A stretch of DNA of 64,000 nucleotides, taken from Melastoma dodecandrum. Taxonomy: Eukaryota > Streptophyta > Magnoliopsida > Myrtales > Melastomataceae. The translations under genes were made by a program, and so were the position numbers. Shown here in pieces: positions 1 to 13,074 of the stretch; within the stretch, counting starts at the first letter, position 1; the number at the start of each line of letters is the position of its first letter. The notes beneath the pieces were generated by a model. It searched no databases. It saw nothing but the letters and a program-made list of their open reading frames with translations, and was not told where the DNA came from. The stretch lies in NCBI GenBank assembly GCA_029817715.1, contig JARUPY010000158.1, positions 496,001 to 560,000 of the forward strand, in the 5' to 3' direction.

Positions 1-265
1 CAAACCATAACAACAGTGCAAACGGCGTGGGGAAAAGAAAAGGTGACCATTAGTAAATACAAGGTTTGTTATTTACCGAGAAATCGGGATCTTATATTCA
101 GGTAAATCGAAGCGATTAGAAAATGTCTCAACCTAAGTTTGTACACTATCTTATAGTGAATCTTCTTCTATGCCCGTAGATATAAGCCAACCTGACCAAA
201 CCACGTAAATTTTGCGTCTCCTTTTTCATAAAAGTATTACTGCGGACCAAATTTGATTCGACAGG
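1..265 (+). mobile_element. Decayed copia 5' LTR end
   Basis: The segment at about 171-225 (TAGATATAAGCCAACCTGA then CCAAACCACGTAAAT) resembles the R/U5 boundary common in plant copia LTRs, where a TAGATGTAGG-like motif precedes a GAACCACGTAAAT-like motif. A gag-like reading frame follows at 272. A related motif recurs at about 2,019-2,050, which suggests the two sites are the two LTRs of one element. The left end lies outside the window and no clear primer binding site is visible. Confidence 0.45.
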
Positions 266-271
266 CTATCG

Positions 272-1420
272 ATGGCTTTCGCACGCCTACAATTGACAAA
301 AAGGCTGAGTCATGTAGAATCAAGATCTAAGGCATGTAGCAAGTTCAAAATCAAGAAGTTGGTTGGGAGCATGAATTTCAGCTTGTGGCAGATCAAGATG
401 AGGGCAATACTAATACATAGTAGAGTATATGAAGCTCTTGTAAATCAGTCGAAGAATCTTTGATGTTGATGTTTGACCAGTATAGATGATATGCATTATC
501 GGAGATTCAACTGAGTCTATCCAACATGGTTCTAACGAATGTGCTCAAGGAGAAAACAACAACCGAGCTATGGTGTGGGCTGGAGAATCTGTACTTGCCG
601 AGACTATGACTAACAAGCGTTTCTTTGACAAAGCTTTTTCATGCTTAGAATGACAAGAGGTATGTCCATTAAATCCTACTGATAATTAGACGTCTACATC
701 TTTAGATTTGGAGAGGATTGATGACCAAGTGATGTTGCTGTTAAGATCACTATAAGGTTTTCATACATACAGGAGAAGTATTTTCACGATTGGTGAGATA
801 TGATCTACCTTTTTGTCTAAAGATTTGATCGAAGAAACTTGACAGGTGAAGCAGGAACCCTCGAGGGAGTCATTTACCAATAAGTAGCAATATATCCAAT
901 GGTTGCAGTAAGGTGAGGTACTTCCTTTGCGGTAAGAAAAGACATCTAAAGAAAAACTCGAAGAAGCTGACATGAAAAGATGAAGAGTTACAAGTGTCGA
1001 TGAAAGTTGATGTGTCTACTAGTCACAGTGTTCCTAGAGATATGTTCGTGGCTAACAAGGTGCAGACTGCTAACTGAGTCAGACAAAACCATCAGATGAG
1101 AATTGTAGTCTTGACTCAGAAGTTCTTTCCACATTTGTCCTCATAAGGCGATGTTCTCCACATATTATTCTAGTATGGGGGGATGGAGCCATGAAACAAT
1201 TGGCAGGTGTCCAATATGTGGAGAAATATAGTTTTCATTGGTATTCTGGATGTCACATGGTACTTCGGGCGAACCCTCAATGTTCGCTCAGGAATGATGA
1301 CTAGAAGTCGATTGAAGAGCTTGTATGTACTGAGACTTATTGTTGCTATTTTTACTATGAGGTCTTCTGTAGTGTGTCATGAATCTTCCAAGAGATGCAT
1401 TCAATTATCAGTGAAATAAG
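272..1420 (+). pseudogene. Copia gag-protease remnant
   Basis: The reading frame at 272-463 contains FKIKKLVGSMNFSLWQIKMR, the usual opening of copia gag (a K-F-x-G-x-N-F-x-x-W-x-x-K-M-R pattern). Downstream, in shifting frames, are a VLKEKTTTELW-like gag segment near 545 and a decayed zinc knuckle (CGKKRHLKKN) near 920-960. There are many stops and frame changes, so no protein is made. No recognisable integrase or reverse transcriptase follows before the downstream LTR. This is therefore an internally deleted copy of about 1.3 kb. The family call rests on motifs only. Confidence 0.6.
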
Positions 1421-1639
1421 ATAATAGGTCGCAAGTGCGATGAAGTAAGATGTAGATAATCAATTCTATCACGGAGGAAAAGGGAGATATTCACAAGTAG
1501 TTTCGAGGGAAGACTTATATATAGAGTTACAGTGCCTTAGATTTTCTATGGACTTTGGCCCAATGTGACGATTGCGACTATTTATGGCCTGAAGTCGGGC
1601 ATATTGGGGTTTAGATAACATTTGGGACACTAGAAAAAT

Positions 1640-2100
1640 ATATGGAAGTAGCGAAATTATATCTTTTGGGGAGATATTTTTGGTGAATTAGATTATGTCA
1701 CCAATATATTTACCTGATGGCTATATGATAGAATATTTTCAAGATTTTCGATATCTTGAAGGCGCATTTATCTTATAAATAGATATCACCATACGAATCG
1801 AAGAACAATAATGGCGAACAAACCCTAAGAGCATAGCTAATATCAGAGTGAAAGGAGTACGACAATAAAGAAAAGGTAAATGTGGGGAAACATGGGAATC
1901 ACTTGGAGTGTATTTCTTACCGGGCAAGCATAATCTTGTATCCGGGGGGTGTTGAGGGGCTTAGAGTGTTTCTCAAAGAAAGTTTGTACTTCATTTAGTG
2001 CATTTTCGTTTCGCCATAGATGTAGGTCAATATGATTGAGTTGGTTCCTGAATAGTAGTATCTCGATTTTATAGCATTTTCTTATATTGAATTACTCGAA
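1640..2100 (+). mobile_element. Decayed copia 3' LTR
   Basis: The stretch has a TATA-like box (CTTATAAATAGATATCACC, near 1,773) and, near 2,015-2,045, CGCCATAGATGTAGGTCAA, similar to the LTR motif at 171-190. The two LTR-like segments bracket the gag remnant. The exact ends are not resolved. Confidence 0.4.
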
Positions 2101-5100
2101 TTTAAAACACATAGATGTCATCTAAAGGGATTCACGCCCATATATATTTGTGGGTTCACATGTCCTTTTTAGTTTTAGATTTTCAAGATTGGATTAGTGT
2201 ATTAAGAGGAGTCGTGGTCTGCTTGGTATTTCATGGATCTGCATGCCTCCAAGTAGATCTCGATTTCGTTCACACTGGTCTTTTAGGGTTTCGTTCTTTC
2301 GTTCGGGGGCCATGGAAACCTACAAGGTCGAGCATGTATATGGACACGTTGTACTAATCGAATTTATTTTTTTAATTATATAAAAAATTTTAGATGAAAA
2401 TGAAAACATCAATTTCGATATTTCAGTAAATATCGAGTTTTGAAATTAAATTTGTTAACTTATTAAATTACTGAAATTTAAATTTGGGATTGAGATTAAA
2501 CTTTTTTTAGTTTTTCAAAATTCGGTATTTCAATATTTGGAAATTCGGTATCCCAAAAATATCGAATGTTCAACCATAGGGATAATGAACAATTAGTAAT
2601 AACGTAGACCGCCAATTTGCCTTAAGATAATCATCATAAAAGAAATCACACAATTAATGGACGAACTTTTAGTTTGCAGTAAGGGAAACAACACAACCAA
2701 AACTCGTAGAATATCAATTTGTTATAACACAATCAATAATACGAAAACTGATTCATAGAACATAACGTTTTCGTAGGGCTAGCAACATAATCAACAATTA
2801 GGTAATGAATAAACAGACCATCAGTTTGCTTTTAGACAAGCAACACAATCAACAATCACATAATCAATGAGTGAGAATTCTCTCTTTCATGTGGAACTGG
2901 TGAGCATAAAATCAATTAGGAACCACCTGCAATCTTTGGTTACGAATTGATTTGGCATAATCAAAATCAATCAATCACAATAAAAAAATTAATATATAAT
3001 GTCATAGCTTCATGTGTGACACATGTTTATAACATAGCTATACTCAATCATATTAGAAATTTAGGTATTATTATCTTTAGTTTATAATAGTAAGAAGATA
3101 TAGCAGTGAGATTATGTAATATCATCCAACAATTTCTTCTTGAAAATATATATCTCTCTCCATCGATGTATTCCACTAGTGAAGTGTAATGTTCTCTGAA
3201 TAAATATTGGACTTCATGTCACAAATCCTAACAATTTTCATATTGGGCCAAGTCCATGGAATGGATAAGAATATCTTCGTTCCATATACTAATCTTTCCC
3301 TCTAACTATTTGTGTATATCGTCCTTCTTCTCTTTTAGACTCAAACGAGTTTATTCAACGGAACAAATATGCTAACCCATGGCAGAGGTTATCACCTTTA
3401 TCTTTTACTTCTTCCTGCTCACCACTATGGGTGTCTCTTCTCTGACGACTAAACATTTCACTTAAACGATTCATGACTCCTTTCAAAGGACACGACAGTG
3501 ATAATAGCAACAACATATACCATCACTTTTAAGTCCTTTAATCGACTCCTGGTCACCTATAACAACTTTCCTTGACAAACATCTAATGGGCCACCTGTAG
3601 CAGAAAGCTCATATTATGTGGTTTCCTTATGATTTCATGCACTTTTCGGACATTAGCTATAGCTCATCCTTCATTCTAAGTCGAATCCTTCCTGGACGTG
3701 TACCCTTACACCCGTGACCATTGCCCAAGCGCACTTCTCCACCTGCAATGGAACTGCCAGTGGTACACAAAGCATATGAGGAGTCGTAAAGAATGTATTC
3801 TCATAGTCAAGAATCTAGTCCTTGTTAGAAGGTCTCTCGGACGCTCTTTCTACAAGTGCATCTTGGTAACCACGTGCACATCTCTGTGACCACAGTCACT
3901 AGGATATCTAATTATCTTGGTAGGAATTAGATCATTTTAAGCATGATGAATCTTCGTTTGAGAAGAAATTTATTACTCTAGGTCTTCGTCACGTGTAGAC
4001 TCTCCAGCCTACTCTATAATATAGTGATTATTGTCTCTTTGAATACATTTGTAAGATGCTTGTTGGACAGACATAGTTAGATCGTATTAAAGTTTTAGAA
4101 TTATCTCCTTCTATTAATGAGAGATGCTAACTTTGGAGTGCTACTTGAGTGATTTTTCACAACATTATCAACTTCACTACGTACCATCCACACCCCATCG
4201 CAACCAGTCACTATCATAAATTTAGTGCCCCATTTGATTTATCTATGTCGAGAGCTTCAAAACCACTTGGGATCTCGAGTTTGTACAACCAAGTTAATTG
4301 TTAACATGTGGAATCATATTGTATCGTATATAGTCCTCGGTCGAAAATTAATGAAAAAAATTAAGATACGAGCAATTATGTGAGATGAACTTATATGAAC
4401 GGATGAAGCAGAAAGTTTACTATGACAATAGATCATAAATTTTAAGTTAAGACCCTTTGTAACTCATTCGATCCACCTCGGTAAAAATTCTCATTTTCCT
4501 AATAAGAAATAAATTTGAAATGTTCTTGTGTTTTTCTAAATACACTCTTTCTTTACAAACGGACAATTCGTACCGGTGTTATCGCCTTCTTTATCCCTGC
4601 ATGTGGCTATCTTTAGTGTCAAGTGACCCCATCATCCTTGTATTCTATGAATGCGGTCTTGAGTGGTTATTCTCCACAATGATTATGGTAGTTCTGTTTC
4701 CGTCCTTCCAGTCCTATCTCCATCTGTATCTCCGTCCACCAGCCAATCCTCTTGGTGTATCAAATTTGTCACCACTTCGTAAGGTCGATCAACAGCATAC
4801 CTGTGCTGAAGTAACATGGTTGCCGCTCTAAGCATGTCTTTGAAAGTCACTTGTTTGACCAAATCCTATTTGTGAAGTACTTTGAGAAATTTATATATAG
4901 CTTTTCGATGGACCATAGTTTCGCAAAGTCATCCCCATTCTGAGTCCAGATAGATGACCTTGAAAAATGTCTAAATAAGATTCTTCATCGTGGTTGGATC
5001 AAATAATACACCTTGAAACTGATATCCATGTTAGTACTTGAGAGTAGCAAATTTAGAAAGTCAACCAAATGGTCTCATCTATTCCTTAATATCGTTCTTT

Positions 5101-6300
5101 GTGGCCAACATTCTCTGCTAGTGGAGTGCTTAAGTTTGTTCTTCTAACATGGGTTGGGTTCCTCTTGGAGTGGATATTGTAGCACTTGAACGGTTCCTGA
5201 AATACTGTATTGAGGAGATTCAAAGTTCCATTGGCTTATGTCTTGTTTCCCTTGGCAGCTGGTGTTGTAATGGGGTATTTCCATTTTTCTATTACAGATG
5301 CTGCGAATTTGTCGATGTACTTTCTCATGTTTGTCTTCATTACAACACTCGTCGGTATTGGTTTGTCTGTGGCAAGGAGTAATGTGGTCAACTCATATTC
5401 TCACACCTCTTGGAGTATTCCGGCGACTTTGCCTGACAGCATTCACGTTGGGTTTCATGTAATCACCCCTTTCATATGTAAGGGTATCAGAAATTCCCTG
5501 TGCGAAGCACGTACAGTTGTACTGATAGATTGGGTGATTCCATTAATTATGGTTATGTCATGGAGTTTTATAGTGGAGTTTTCCTAGGGTGGTAGCGTCT
5601 TGGCTCTTTTCCAAGACCTTTTCTTTTGCTGCTGCTATCCATGAATTCTTCTACCCTCCCAGCAGTTCAGGGCTTCTATTTTGTTCTCTTAAAGTACTCA
5701 TGACGCTTATTATACTTGCTTCTTCAGTTCTTGCGTCATCTTTTTCATTCGGCATTTCCCGGAGCGCTTGCTTTTGCTAGGATAGATCTCACTCTATGGG
5801 CAATTTCACATACTCTCTATCTCTGCTTCTTGTGAGGAGTAATTCTTCTTCCTTCCTTCGTTGTGCCCGATTCCTACTTTCTGCCAAACGTTTTCATTCT
5901 TTTCTCGTTCCTTGTTCTGGGTCGGTCTCCATTTTGGGAATAAAATTCAATTTTGGGGTCTTTCTGCCATCATTATATGCTCTTCAAGCAGTAGCTCCCC
6001 GCTGCCAAGTCCGTTGACACCCAGTCTGTCAACAAGAGGTTGCAATTCCAGTTGATGGCCATAATTATGAGCGGTAATGGCAGGAACTCTACGTTTCCCC
6101 ATGAGGATGGCATGTTTTGTTGGGCGATTGTCGGGAGCAAGAACAGGGAGCATAGTATAAAGCTTTCTCTGTTGTTTTTTAATGGTTACCTCATAGGAAA
6201 AGATTATGAGGTTAAAAGACGATGTATATACAAGCTGAAATATTTCTATCCGCAGAAATTTACTTTGAAGAATTGAAAACATACATCATGTATGAAATTC
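2100..6300. other. Gene-poor intergenic stretch
   Basis: No gene is supported here. The part from about 2,360 to 3,100 is AT-rich with short repeated CACAATCAATAA/ACACAATC motifs. Open frames at 5,210-5,587 (125 codons) and 5,589-6,055 are hydrophobic or pyrimidine-rich, match no family I know and have no start context. The segment is probably old, unrecognisable repeat DNA. Confidence 0.5.
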
Positions 6301-8000
6301 AATTATTGTCTAATATGAGACTGCTGTAAATTTTTGTCTTACCTGTTGATTAAGTTGGCATGAATGATGCAAATTGATATTTAATATTTACTTCTCTATG
6401 TGTTCCAAGTATGTTGAAAGTATTTTAACACATAAATCGAGATAGTGGATAAATTATGTGCAACTGTTATTGTTTGATTCGATTTGAGACTACTATGAAC
6501 TTTTATATAAAACGTCGGTTCAAGTAGCATACATAAATTATTTTGTATGCATATGATTATGTGAGCAACTGGAGTTACTTCATATTTGTATCTTAAGTGT
6601 TTGGCTGTCAAAGTGGCTCACTTAAAGTAACATGTGTGAGTTTTTTAAATCTTATTGAGAGTATGTTTGGAGACTTTGATATACTTGTGTAGAGACCTTT
6701 CTGCCCAAAGGTGATTGGTTCCTACATTTGGTGCATTTCGATTATATTGATCTCTATTTGATAGTTATTGAACTATCAGTTGCTCACTATTTTAAGGATT
6801 GTTTTAAATATTCTGTCTTTGATTTTAAGCAACATTATGAAGGTTTTGAAAGATTAAGTATTAGTGTACTTAAATGTGTGCTCATGACCTTGTTGCTTAT
6901 GTTATTTTTTGGCTTATGAGTTATAATCATGAGATTCTATGAGCATTCCAAAGTTGAAAGATTTCACATGATGAGAGATTCCAAATTGACTGACTCGTTG
7001 AGATCCGTAAAATTCACTTGTATGATATTAATTATACTAATTGGAAGTGTATATAATTTGTCGTGCAAAAAACATTTTCTAATATTCAACTCAATTGTCG
7101 AGTTATGTGATTATATATATGCACGTAAAGGATGAGTTAGTGCTTGATAGTAACGATTGAAAATCTTGAGTTCATGATGATATGGTAGATCAGTGGGAGT
7201 TATTTTTTATGCTCATTGTATTGTTTATGTAATGTCGCAATTCTTGATTGTGTGGTATTGGTTGGTTATTACCGAAGGGAACTACCGCATTGAGCTAACT
7301 AGACTCTTGTTGTTGACTTATGGGTTATTACTTAATTTACTTGGTTAATGGGAGTATCGCATCCATATTTGATTTGATAGTCGTGTTTGTGGATAGTCGA
7401 CACATACTTTGTACGTTTGTATTATTTAATTGATGTTCATCAATGACTGTTGTTTTGGTTACGTGCACATGGTGAAAAGTCTCAAGATCTTACTATCTTG
7501 AGCATATGACATTCTTTAGATTCCCGCTAGATTTATTTTTTGAGATATATATAGAGCAGTATTGCCCGGTTTATTACATCCGGCTTTTTTGAAGCGTAAG
7601 TTTATTACATTCTTTAAGCTTGGCGAAATGTAAAGGTGACCGATATGATTGATTTCATTCGGCTTCTATGAAGCAATAAGGTTAAAGATGGGTACTTTAA
7701 TTTCTCTGAAGTATAAAAGTTACGGAATGTGCATTCCGACTTCAGATAAATATTACAGAGTTACCATTATTATTAAAGAAAATCTTGAGACTTGGTGCTT
7801 AGTCTCGAGTAGGACGATATTGTCACTAAAGTTTGTCTATGATAAAGCATCGTAAAGTAAGCGCATTCAAGTTTATGAGACATATAAGGGAGCATCATTT
7901 GCTCAAAGGTCTTTCTGGATCATTATGGTTGTAAGGTTACAAAAAGATTAGGACCGACTGAAGTAGCATCAAATTTAATCACATAAGTGTTGCTATTTCG
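6300..8000. other. AT-rich stretch, no gene
   Basis: Only short frames occur. Two imperfect copies of a motif (ATTACATCCGGCTTTTTTGAAGC near 7,573 and ATTTCATTCGGCTTCTATGAAGC near 7,650, about 77 bp apart) give it an LTR-like look. No ends or coding domains can be assigned. The recognisable integrase of the neighbouring gypsy element stops near 8,010. Confidence 0.4.
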
Positions 8001-8009
8001 GCTACACCG

Positions 8010-8480
8010 CCACATTGACCCGTGACGGCTTAATTACTTTATGCAGACGAACGATTTCTCGGAAATAAAGATCTGCTACGTGAGAAGAATCATCTGTTTT
8101 TCTGCAAGCGATAAAGTGAGCAATCTTCGAGAACCGATCCACGACAACTATGATCTCGTCCTACTGTCGTTGTGTTCGGGGCAATTCGAGGACGAAATCC
8201 ATGCTCACATGCTCCTATGAATGTTCAACAATAGGTATTGGCGTGTATAGACCATGGGTTGGATGTGACTCTTTGCGCGTTGACAGGTTGCGCAACGTTG
8301 AACTAACTTGTGTGTCCTTAGCCATTCGAGACTAGTAGAAATGCTCATAAAGCATCTCGAGGGTTTTCCCAATGCCAAGGTGACCAGCGAGTCCTCCTCG
8401 GTGTACCTCTCGAATAAGATGCTCTCGAATAAAACTTCGCAGGATGCAACGCTTAACTCCTCGAAATAGGAATCCATCCA
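8010..8480 (-). pseudogene. Ty3/gypsy integrase, truncated
   Basis: On the minus strand, VVQRCATCQRAKSH-type sequence (here LVQRCATCQRAKSHIQPM) marks the HHCC zinc-binding end of a gypsy integrase. It is followed by pieces of the catalytic core, including [12 protein letters not shown] near 8,040-8,080. Homology ends close to 8,010, before the DRD-type core motif is complete, so the element lost its integrase tail and 3' LTR. Frames are broken. Confidence 0.75.
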
Positions 8481-8986
8481 CCAGAGCTTTTGTATACTTC
8501 TCCAAAGTCTACGTCGGTTGAGTACAACTCCTTTAGCATCTCAAACTCGATGAGTTTCGACTCCATTCCAACCACCAAATTTGACTTCCTCGATAAAGCA
8601 TCTGCTAAGATGTTCTTTACACCCGACTTATGCTTCAATACGAACATGAAGGATTGAAGAAACTCTACCCACTTCGCATGTCTCCGATTGAGTTTCATAT
8701 GTCCATTGATGTAGTTCAACGCTTCATGATCAGTGTGAAGGACGAACTTCTTTGGCAGTAAGTAGTGATTCCAAGACTCCAAGGCTCGAACAATCAAGTA
8801 GAACTGTTTGTCGTACGTCGGATAGTTTAGTCGAGCACCACCCCACTTCTCGCTGAAGTAAGCGATTGGTTGTTCCTTCTGCAAAACCACACCACCAACT
8901 TCAATTCCAGAAGCATCACACTCAATTTCGAATACCTTCTCGAAATCGGAAAGAGCTAACACAAGTGCTTCACGCAAGCGGCGCAT
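8453..8986 (-). pseudogene. Ty3/gypsy RNase H domain
   Basis: This open frame reads FEIECDASGIEVGGVVLQKE, then PIAYFSEKWGGARLNYPTYDKQ, then FVLHTDHEALNYINGH. That order is the standard gypsy RNase H, with the catalytic Asp in the CDASG motif, the tether segment YxTYDKE, and the TDH motif. It continues into LADALSRK before the integrase. The frame is open for 177 codons, but both flanks are frame-shifted against it. Confidence 0.85.
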
Positions 8987-9129
8987 GAGTTGTTAGAAGC
9001 TTAACTAAGCTGCCATCGATCACTCGAAGGTTGTTCCTTTCAAACACTCAATCATAGGGGCTGCAATAGTACTGAAATCCTCGATGAATATGCGACAAAA
9101 TGAAGCAAGCCCATGGAAACTCCGCACGT

Positions 9130-9903
9130 CGTGAGCTGATTTGGGTGTAGCCTAATCCTGAATAGCTTGTGCCTTGTTATAATCAACTCAAATGCCTTTT
9201 CCCGACATAACATAACCTAGAAAGACTAAGCTCAACGTCATGAACTCACATTTCTTGTTGTTTCCATATAATCACTGCTCTCTCAGTTTCTGGAACAATT
9301 GTTAGAGATGATCTAAGTGCTCCTTTTCGTTGCGACTATACATAAGAATGTCGTTGAAATAAACGACAACAAATTTTTCAATGAACGAACCAAATACTTG
9401 GTTCATCAGTCGCATGACGGTGCTGATGCGTTTGAAAGTCCAAATGGCATGACCATCTACTCGTAGAGACCAAACTTAGTCATGAACATAGTTTTCCATT
9501 CGTCTCCTTCTCTCATTCGGATGTGATGGTAACCGCTTCTCAAATCTACCTTTGAAAACACAGCCGACCCATACAATTCATCAAGCATATCATCAAATCG
9601 AGGAATAGAAAACCTGCACTTAATGGTGATTCGATTAATCGCTCTGTTGTCGACGCACATTCGTCATGAGCCATCCTTCTTGGGAATGAGAATTGCTGGG
9701 ACAGAACATGGGCTAAGACTCTCCCGAACAAAATCACGTTCAATGAGCTCTTCAACCTGACGTTGCATCTCTTTGACCTCGTTCGGGTTGCATCTATAAG
9801 CGGGACATTTGGGCAACGATACTCCGGGGATGAGATGGAATTGGTATTGAATATCCCTCAAATGAGGAAGTCCTCCTGGCATATCCTCTGGAAATACATT
9901 CAC
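9130..9903 (-). pseudogene. Ty3/gypsy reverse transcriptase
   Basis: Minus-strand frames at 9,903-9,664 and 9,660-9,457 give a typical gypsy reverse transcriptase: [23 protein letters not shown]-like text, then [13 protein letters not shown], then [16 protein letters not shown]. The catalytic loop near 9,355-9,375 reads YFNDIL where active gypsy enzymes have YFDDIL, so the first Asp of the pair is Asn. A one-base frame break and a stop separate the blocks. The copy is inactive. Confidence 0.85.
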
Positions 9904-10059
9904 ATTCTAGAAGGAGTTGAACCTGTGGAGGTATGGCTGAAGCATGTTCTCCTCCTTCCTCGAACAACATCAGTAGGTAGATCCTCCTTTCGCCGTGAAT
10001 CGCCTGGGTCAACTCCACTCGCATTGAACTGGACTCTTGCTTGCTTGACGGTCTCACAG

Positions 10060-10490
10060 TCGTCGTCGATAAGGGTAGAAGGGTGATCTTCTTCTGGTCA
10101 AGTATGATGGAGTAAGTATTCTTGAACCCATCATGTACCGCACGCTGGTCGAACTGTCATGGTCTCCCCAACAACAAGTGACAAGCATCCATAAGTACGA
10201 CATCGCACGTGGCGGAATCCTGGTAGTTCTTGCCAATACTCAAGGACGCCAGAACTTACTTTATGACTCACGTTACTCTCCTTGCTCAACCACTGAAGCT
10301 TGTATGGTCAAGGATGCGACTTGATCGATAACTTCAACTTCTCAACCACTGTGGTAGAAGCCATGTTAGTGCAACTCCCACTGTCGACTATTAATTGACA
10401 AACTTTCCCATGTACGGTGCAACGTGTTTGAAAGATTTTCTCGTGCCGGTCAACTTCTTCGGCCACAACATTTGTATTGAGAGCCTTTTA
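10060..10490 (-). pseudogene. Ty3/gypsy protease remnant
   Basis: Minus-strand sequence near 10,340-10,420 reads TVHGKVCQLIVDSGSCTN, the aspartic protease active-site block (DSG) of plant gypsy elements. DVVLMDACHLLLGRPW-like text follows near 10,180, in shifted frames. It lies between the gag zinc knuckle and the reverse transcriptase, as expected. Confidence 0.7.
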
Positions 10491-10492
10491 AA

Positions 10493-11560
10493 TTACCAAG
10501 AGCTCTCCCTCATCAGGCTCCTCAACATACTCTCTTCTTCGACGTCCCAAAGAGGTTCGCCCATCTCCTCTTCGTCTGGATTTTCCATGATAGTTATCGT
10601 TCGTCGATTAGGACACTCTGCCACCATATGTCCAACTCCCTGGCATTTAAAACATTTCTTCGAGACTCCAGTGTTTGGGAGTGGCCGAGCTTCTGCCTTG
10701 GTATGTTCCTTGGTATTACTCGAGATTGGATTTCTCAAGAACGAACTCGAGATGGTTCTGGAGGACGAACTCCCTATACTGAAAGGAGTGCTCCTCATAG
10801 CTGGCCTCACAGGCGCTCTCCTAGCTTGTTGCTTCTCGACTTTGTGGGTAAGATTACAAATGTCCGAAAAACTCCAATAGGGTTGAAGTTCCACTGCATC
10901 AGTGACGTGTTGTTTCAATCCTCTTAGGTACCTAGCGATAGTCTGCTCTGAAGGATCCGATAAATCGCTCTGTATCATTAACTTCTCGAACTCATGAGTA
11001 TACTCTGCTACACTCGATGTTTGTTGTAACGAGTTCAGCTTGAGGAATAGGTCTTGCCTGTATCACTCAAGAAGAAATCGCTTCCTCATCACTCGCTTCA
11101 TCTTTTCCCATGAGCGAATCTTCTCCTTTCTTTCTCTTCAACGCTGATGGTTAAGGTTCTCCCACCACATATTCGCATATTTACGGAGTCGTAAAGTTGG
11201 TACCTTCACTTGTCGATCTTCCGTGATTTCCTCATACTCAAATATTCGCTCCATCGACTGAAGTCAGTCAACGAACTCTTCTGGATCTAGCTTTCCTTCA
11301 AATTCCAAGATGTCCACACGGATATTAACAGGTCGAGGGGGTTGTCGCTCCCTGTGACTCCTCCTTGAACGCTAATCGTCGCTTAAGTCATCCACAAAGG
11401 AATTGTGTTCCTCCTCTGCTTCAACGGGTTGCGGGGAAGCTGCTTCAGATTTCTTCTCTCTCCAAGAAGTTGTTGCACTTGGTGCCTCAATCCTCAACTT
11501 CTAGCTCAAGATGGGCTGAACGAGCTTCTTCCAATGTCATACCACGACGGAATTAGTTCG
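10493..11560 (-). pseudogene. Ty3/gypsy gag remnant
   Basis: From the primer site the minus strand gives, in interrupted frames, DILEFEGKLDPEEFVD-like, RLRKYANMWWENL-like and EYTHEFEKLMIQSDL text, then an open 161-codon frame (10,978-10,493). That frame contains QTIARYLRGLK and the zinc knuckle CFKCQGVGHMVAEC (CX2CX4HX4C). This is the standard capsid-nucleocapsid layout of a plant chromovirus-type gypsy gag. Stops in the first third rule out an intact protein. Confidence 0.85.
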
Positions 11561-11574
11561 CCATAACAACATTT

Positions 11575-11587
11575 CGCTCTGATACCA
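11575..11587 (-). other. Primer binding site (initiator Met tRNA)
   Basis: On the minus strand the sequence is TGGTATCAGAGCG, complementary to the 3' end of plant initiator tRNA-Met. It sits between an LTR-like segment (higher coordinates) and gag. This fixes the element's orientation and the inner end of its 5' LTR, near 11,590. Confidence 0.85.
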
Positions 11588-11591
11588 ACTG

Positions 11592-12400
11592 ACGCGGGTA
11601 CGGGGTGGGACGGCTCGATTGGTCAACGACAAACGAACCAAGATGGAAAACGATGACAGATGATGATGATAAATTCGAAAGTAAAGGATAATGACGCGCA
11701 AGCCTTCGAATACAAGCTAAGCCACCACCGAAGAATGGACATGTCCTGCCCGGACCACGTACGGATACAGCAATAACACCATCGTATTTGGACTCTGGGT
11801 GGACACTATGATCGATACAGCTACGCACCACTGGTATAATGAACGCTCGGGTAATCTCGCCACACACGTAATCATCCGAGTGATAAGAGTAATAGAAACT
11901 CAAAGAGTTTCTGGATTTAAACTTCTGAATTCAAGATAAGCTGTCTTTTCCGGGTTACAATGTAAGGACTTATATAGGCTGCCCAAGAAAAGACAATCAG
12001 GAAAACGAAACAAAGATACTGAAAATAACAGCAAAAGATAAGAAAGGGAAACATATTATTTCCCCCGACAAGATCTGAAAAGCTGGTAGGTATGATAGTG
12101 GAGCAGGTGCGACCCTTGGGCTGCAAGTTATGGGGTCGGAGCTGTCAGACCGGAACTGCCTCTTGAGTTTGTCGTCGCTTCAGCTCCTTTGCCCATCGCT
12201 CGAGCTGTCTCCAAAGCCGACCTTGCGCGTTCTCGAGTTCCTGGGTCTCGAGTTGACGACTCATCTCGAGTGCTTAAACACCGTGAATATACTTTCTATC
12301 TCGAGTGGATCTCAACTTGACCTTGCTCGATCAAACTCGCATCAAATGTGGATGACAATCAAGGCTAGCCACTTACATAAATTCGCTATTTGACAAGTCA
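11592..12400 (-). mobile_element. Ty3/gypsy 5' LTR, outer end unresolved
   Basis: Minus-strand sequence upstream of the primer site carries a TATA box (GCCTATATAAG at 11,969-11,979), about 385 bp from the primer site, as expected for an LTR promoter. The outer end cannot be placed because no second LTR survives for comparison. The part from 12,130 to 12,310 is rich in CTCGAG motifs. Confidence 0.45.
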
Positions 12401-12970
12401 ATTGCTAATTGTTAGCACGAGGAAGAATATCGTATCGTATCCAAAAATTAATCGAAAATGAAGTGACCCGCAATTACCCTGATTGGTACGTGGGGCCTCA
12501 AGAAAAAACGTGCAACACGTTTCGTCTCCCGACAAGCCATTAACTTTCTTACTGTTGTTCGTGTACGGTAACAATTTCCAACCGCACCATCGCGAGTGGG
12601 AACAAATGTCACCAGAGTACGGAGAAAAAAAACGCACGATAATGGAATGATAATGACCCGTCAAGAAGCTTCAGGACTGAGCAGCACTGCTGCTTCTGTT
12701 GATTCACTATCCCAAGGCATCCTGCGCGATGGGCTCGATCATTCTCGGCGAAGTCATGCTCGAGCTATAAGGAAACGAAATGACATCAACCTGAAAACGT
12801 ACAACTGAATGAGTAAAAACACCCTTGAGGGGCATTTATTTTGGCTATTTCAAAAGTTTCTGTAAGGGCGGCGATATAATTTTGTCAATGATTCACTGAA
12901 TAGTTATAATTGTAGAATACTTCCCTACAGACAACCTGTTGAGGTTACACGTATGTACTTAATCATCAAG

Positions 12971-12978
12971 TATAAATA
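12971..12978 (+). promoter_or_regulatory. TATA box of the BAHD gene
   Basis: TATAAATA lies about 100 bp upstream of the ATG at 13,075, the usual TATA-to-start distance in plants once a short leader is allowed for. The flanks are GC-neutral and no other TATA-like motif is closer. Confidence 0.65.
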
Positions 12979-13074
12979 GGGCAGCATCGACACCTCCCAA
13001 CACCACCCCAAAAGAAAACTCATCCTCATATTTTGAATATAACGCCAAACACTCCCCACCCTTGCCCTTCCGAA

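Noticed and set aside
4285..4400. Resemblance to 12,391-12,480 (CAAGTTAATTGTTA...ATTGTATCGTAT against CAATTGCTAATTGTTAG...ATCGTATCGTAT)
   Set aside because: The match is short, gapped and AT-rich; without an alignment score I cannot claim these are two LTRs of the gypsy element.
5210..5587. 125-codon hydrophobic frame that could be a membrane protein
   Set aside because: It has no recognised family, no start or promoter context and overlaps another open frame in AT/T-rich DNA; hydrophobic frames arise easily there.
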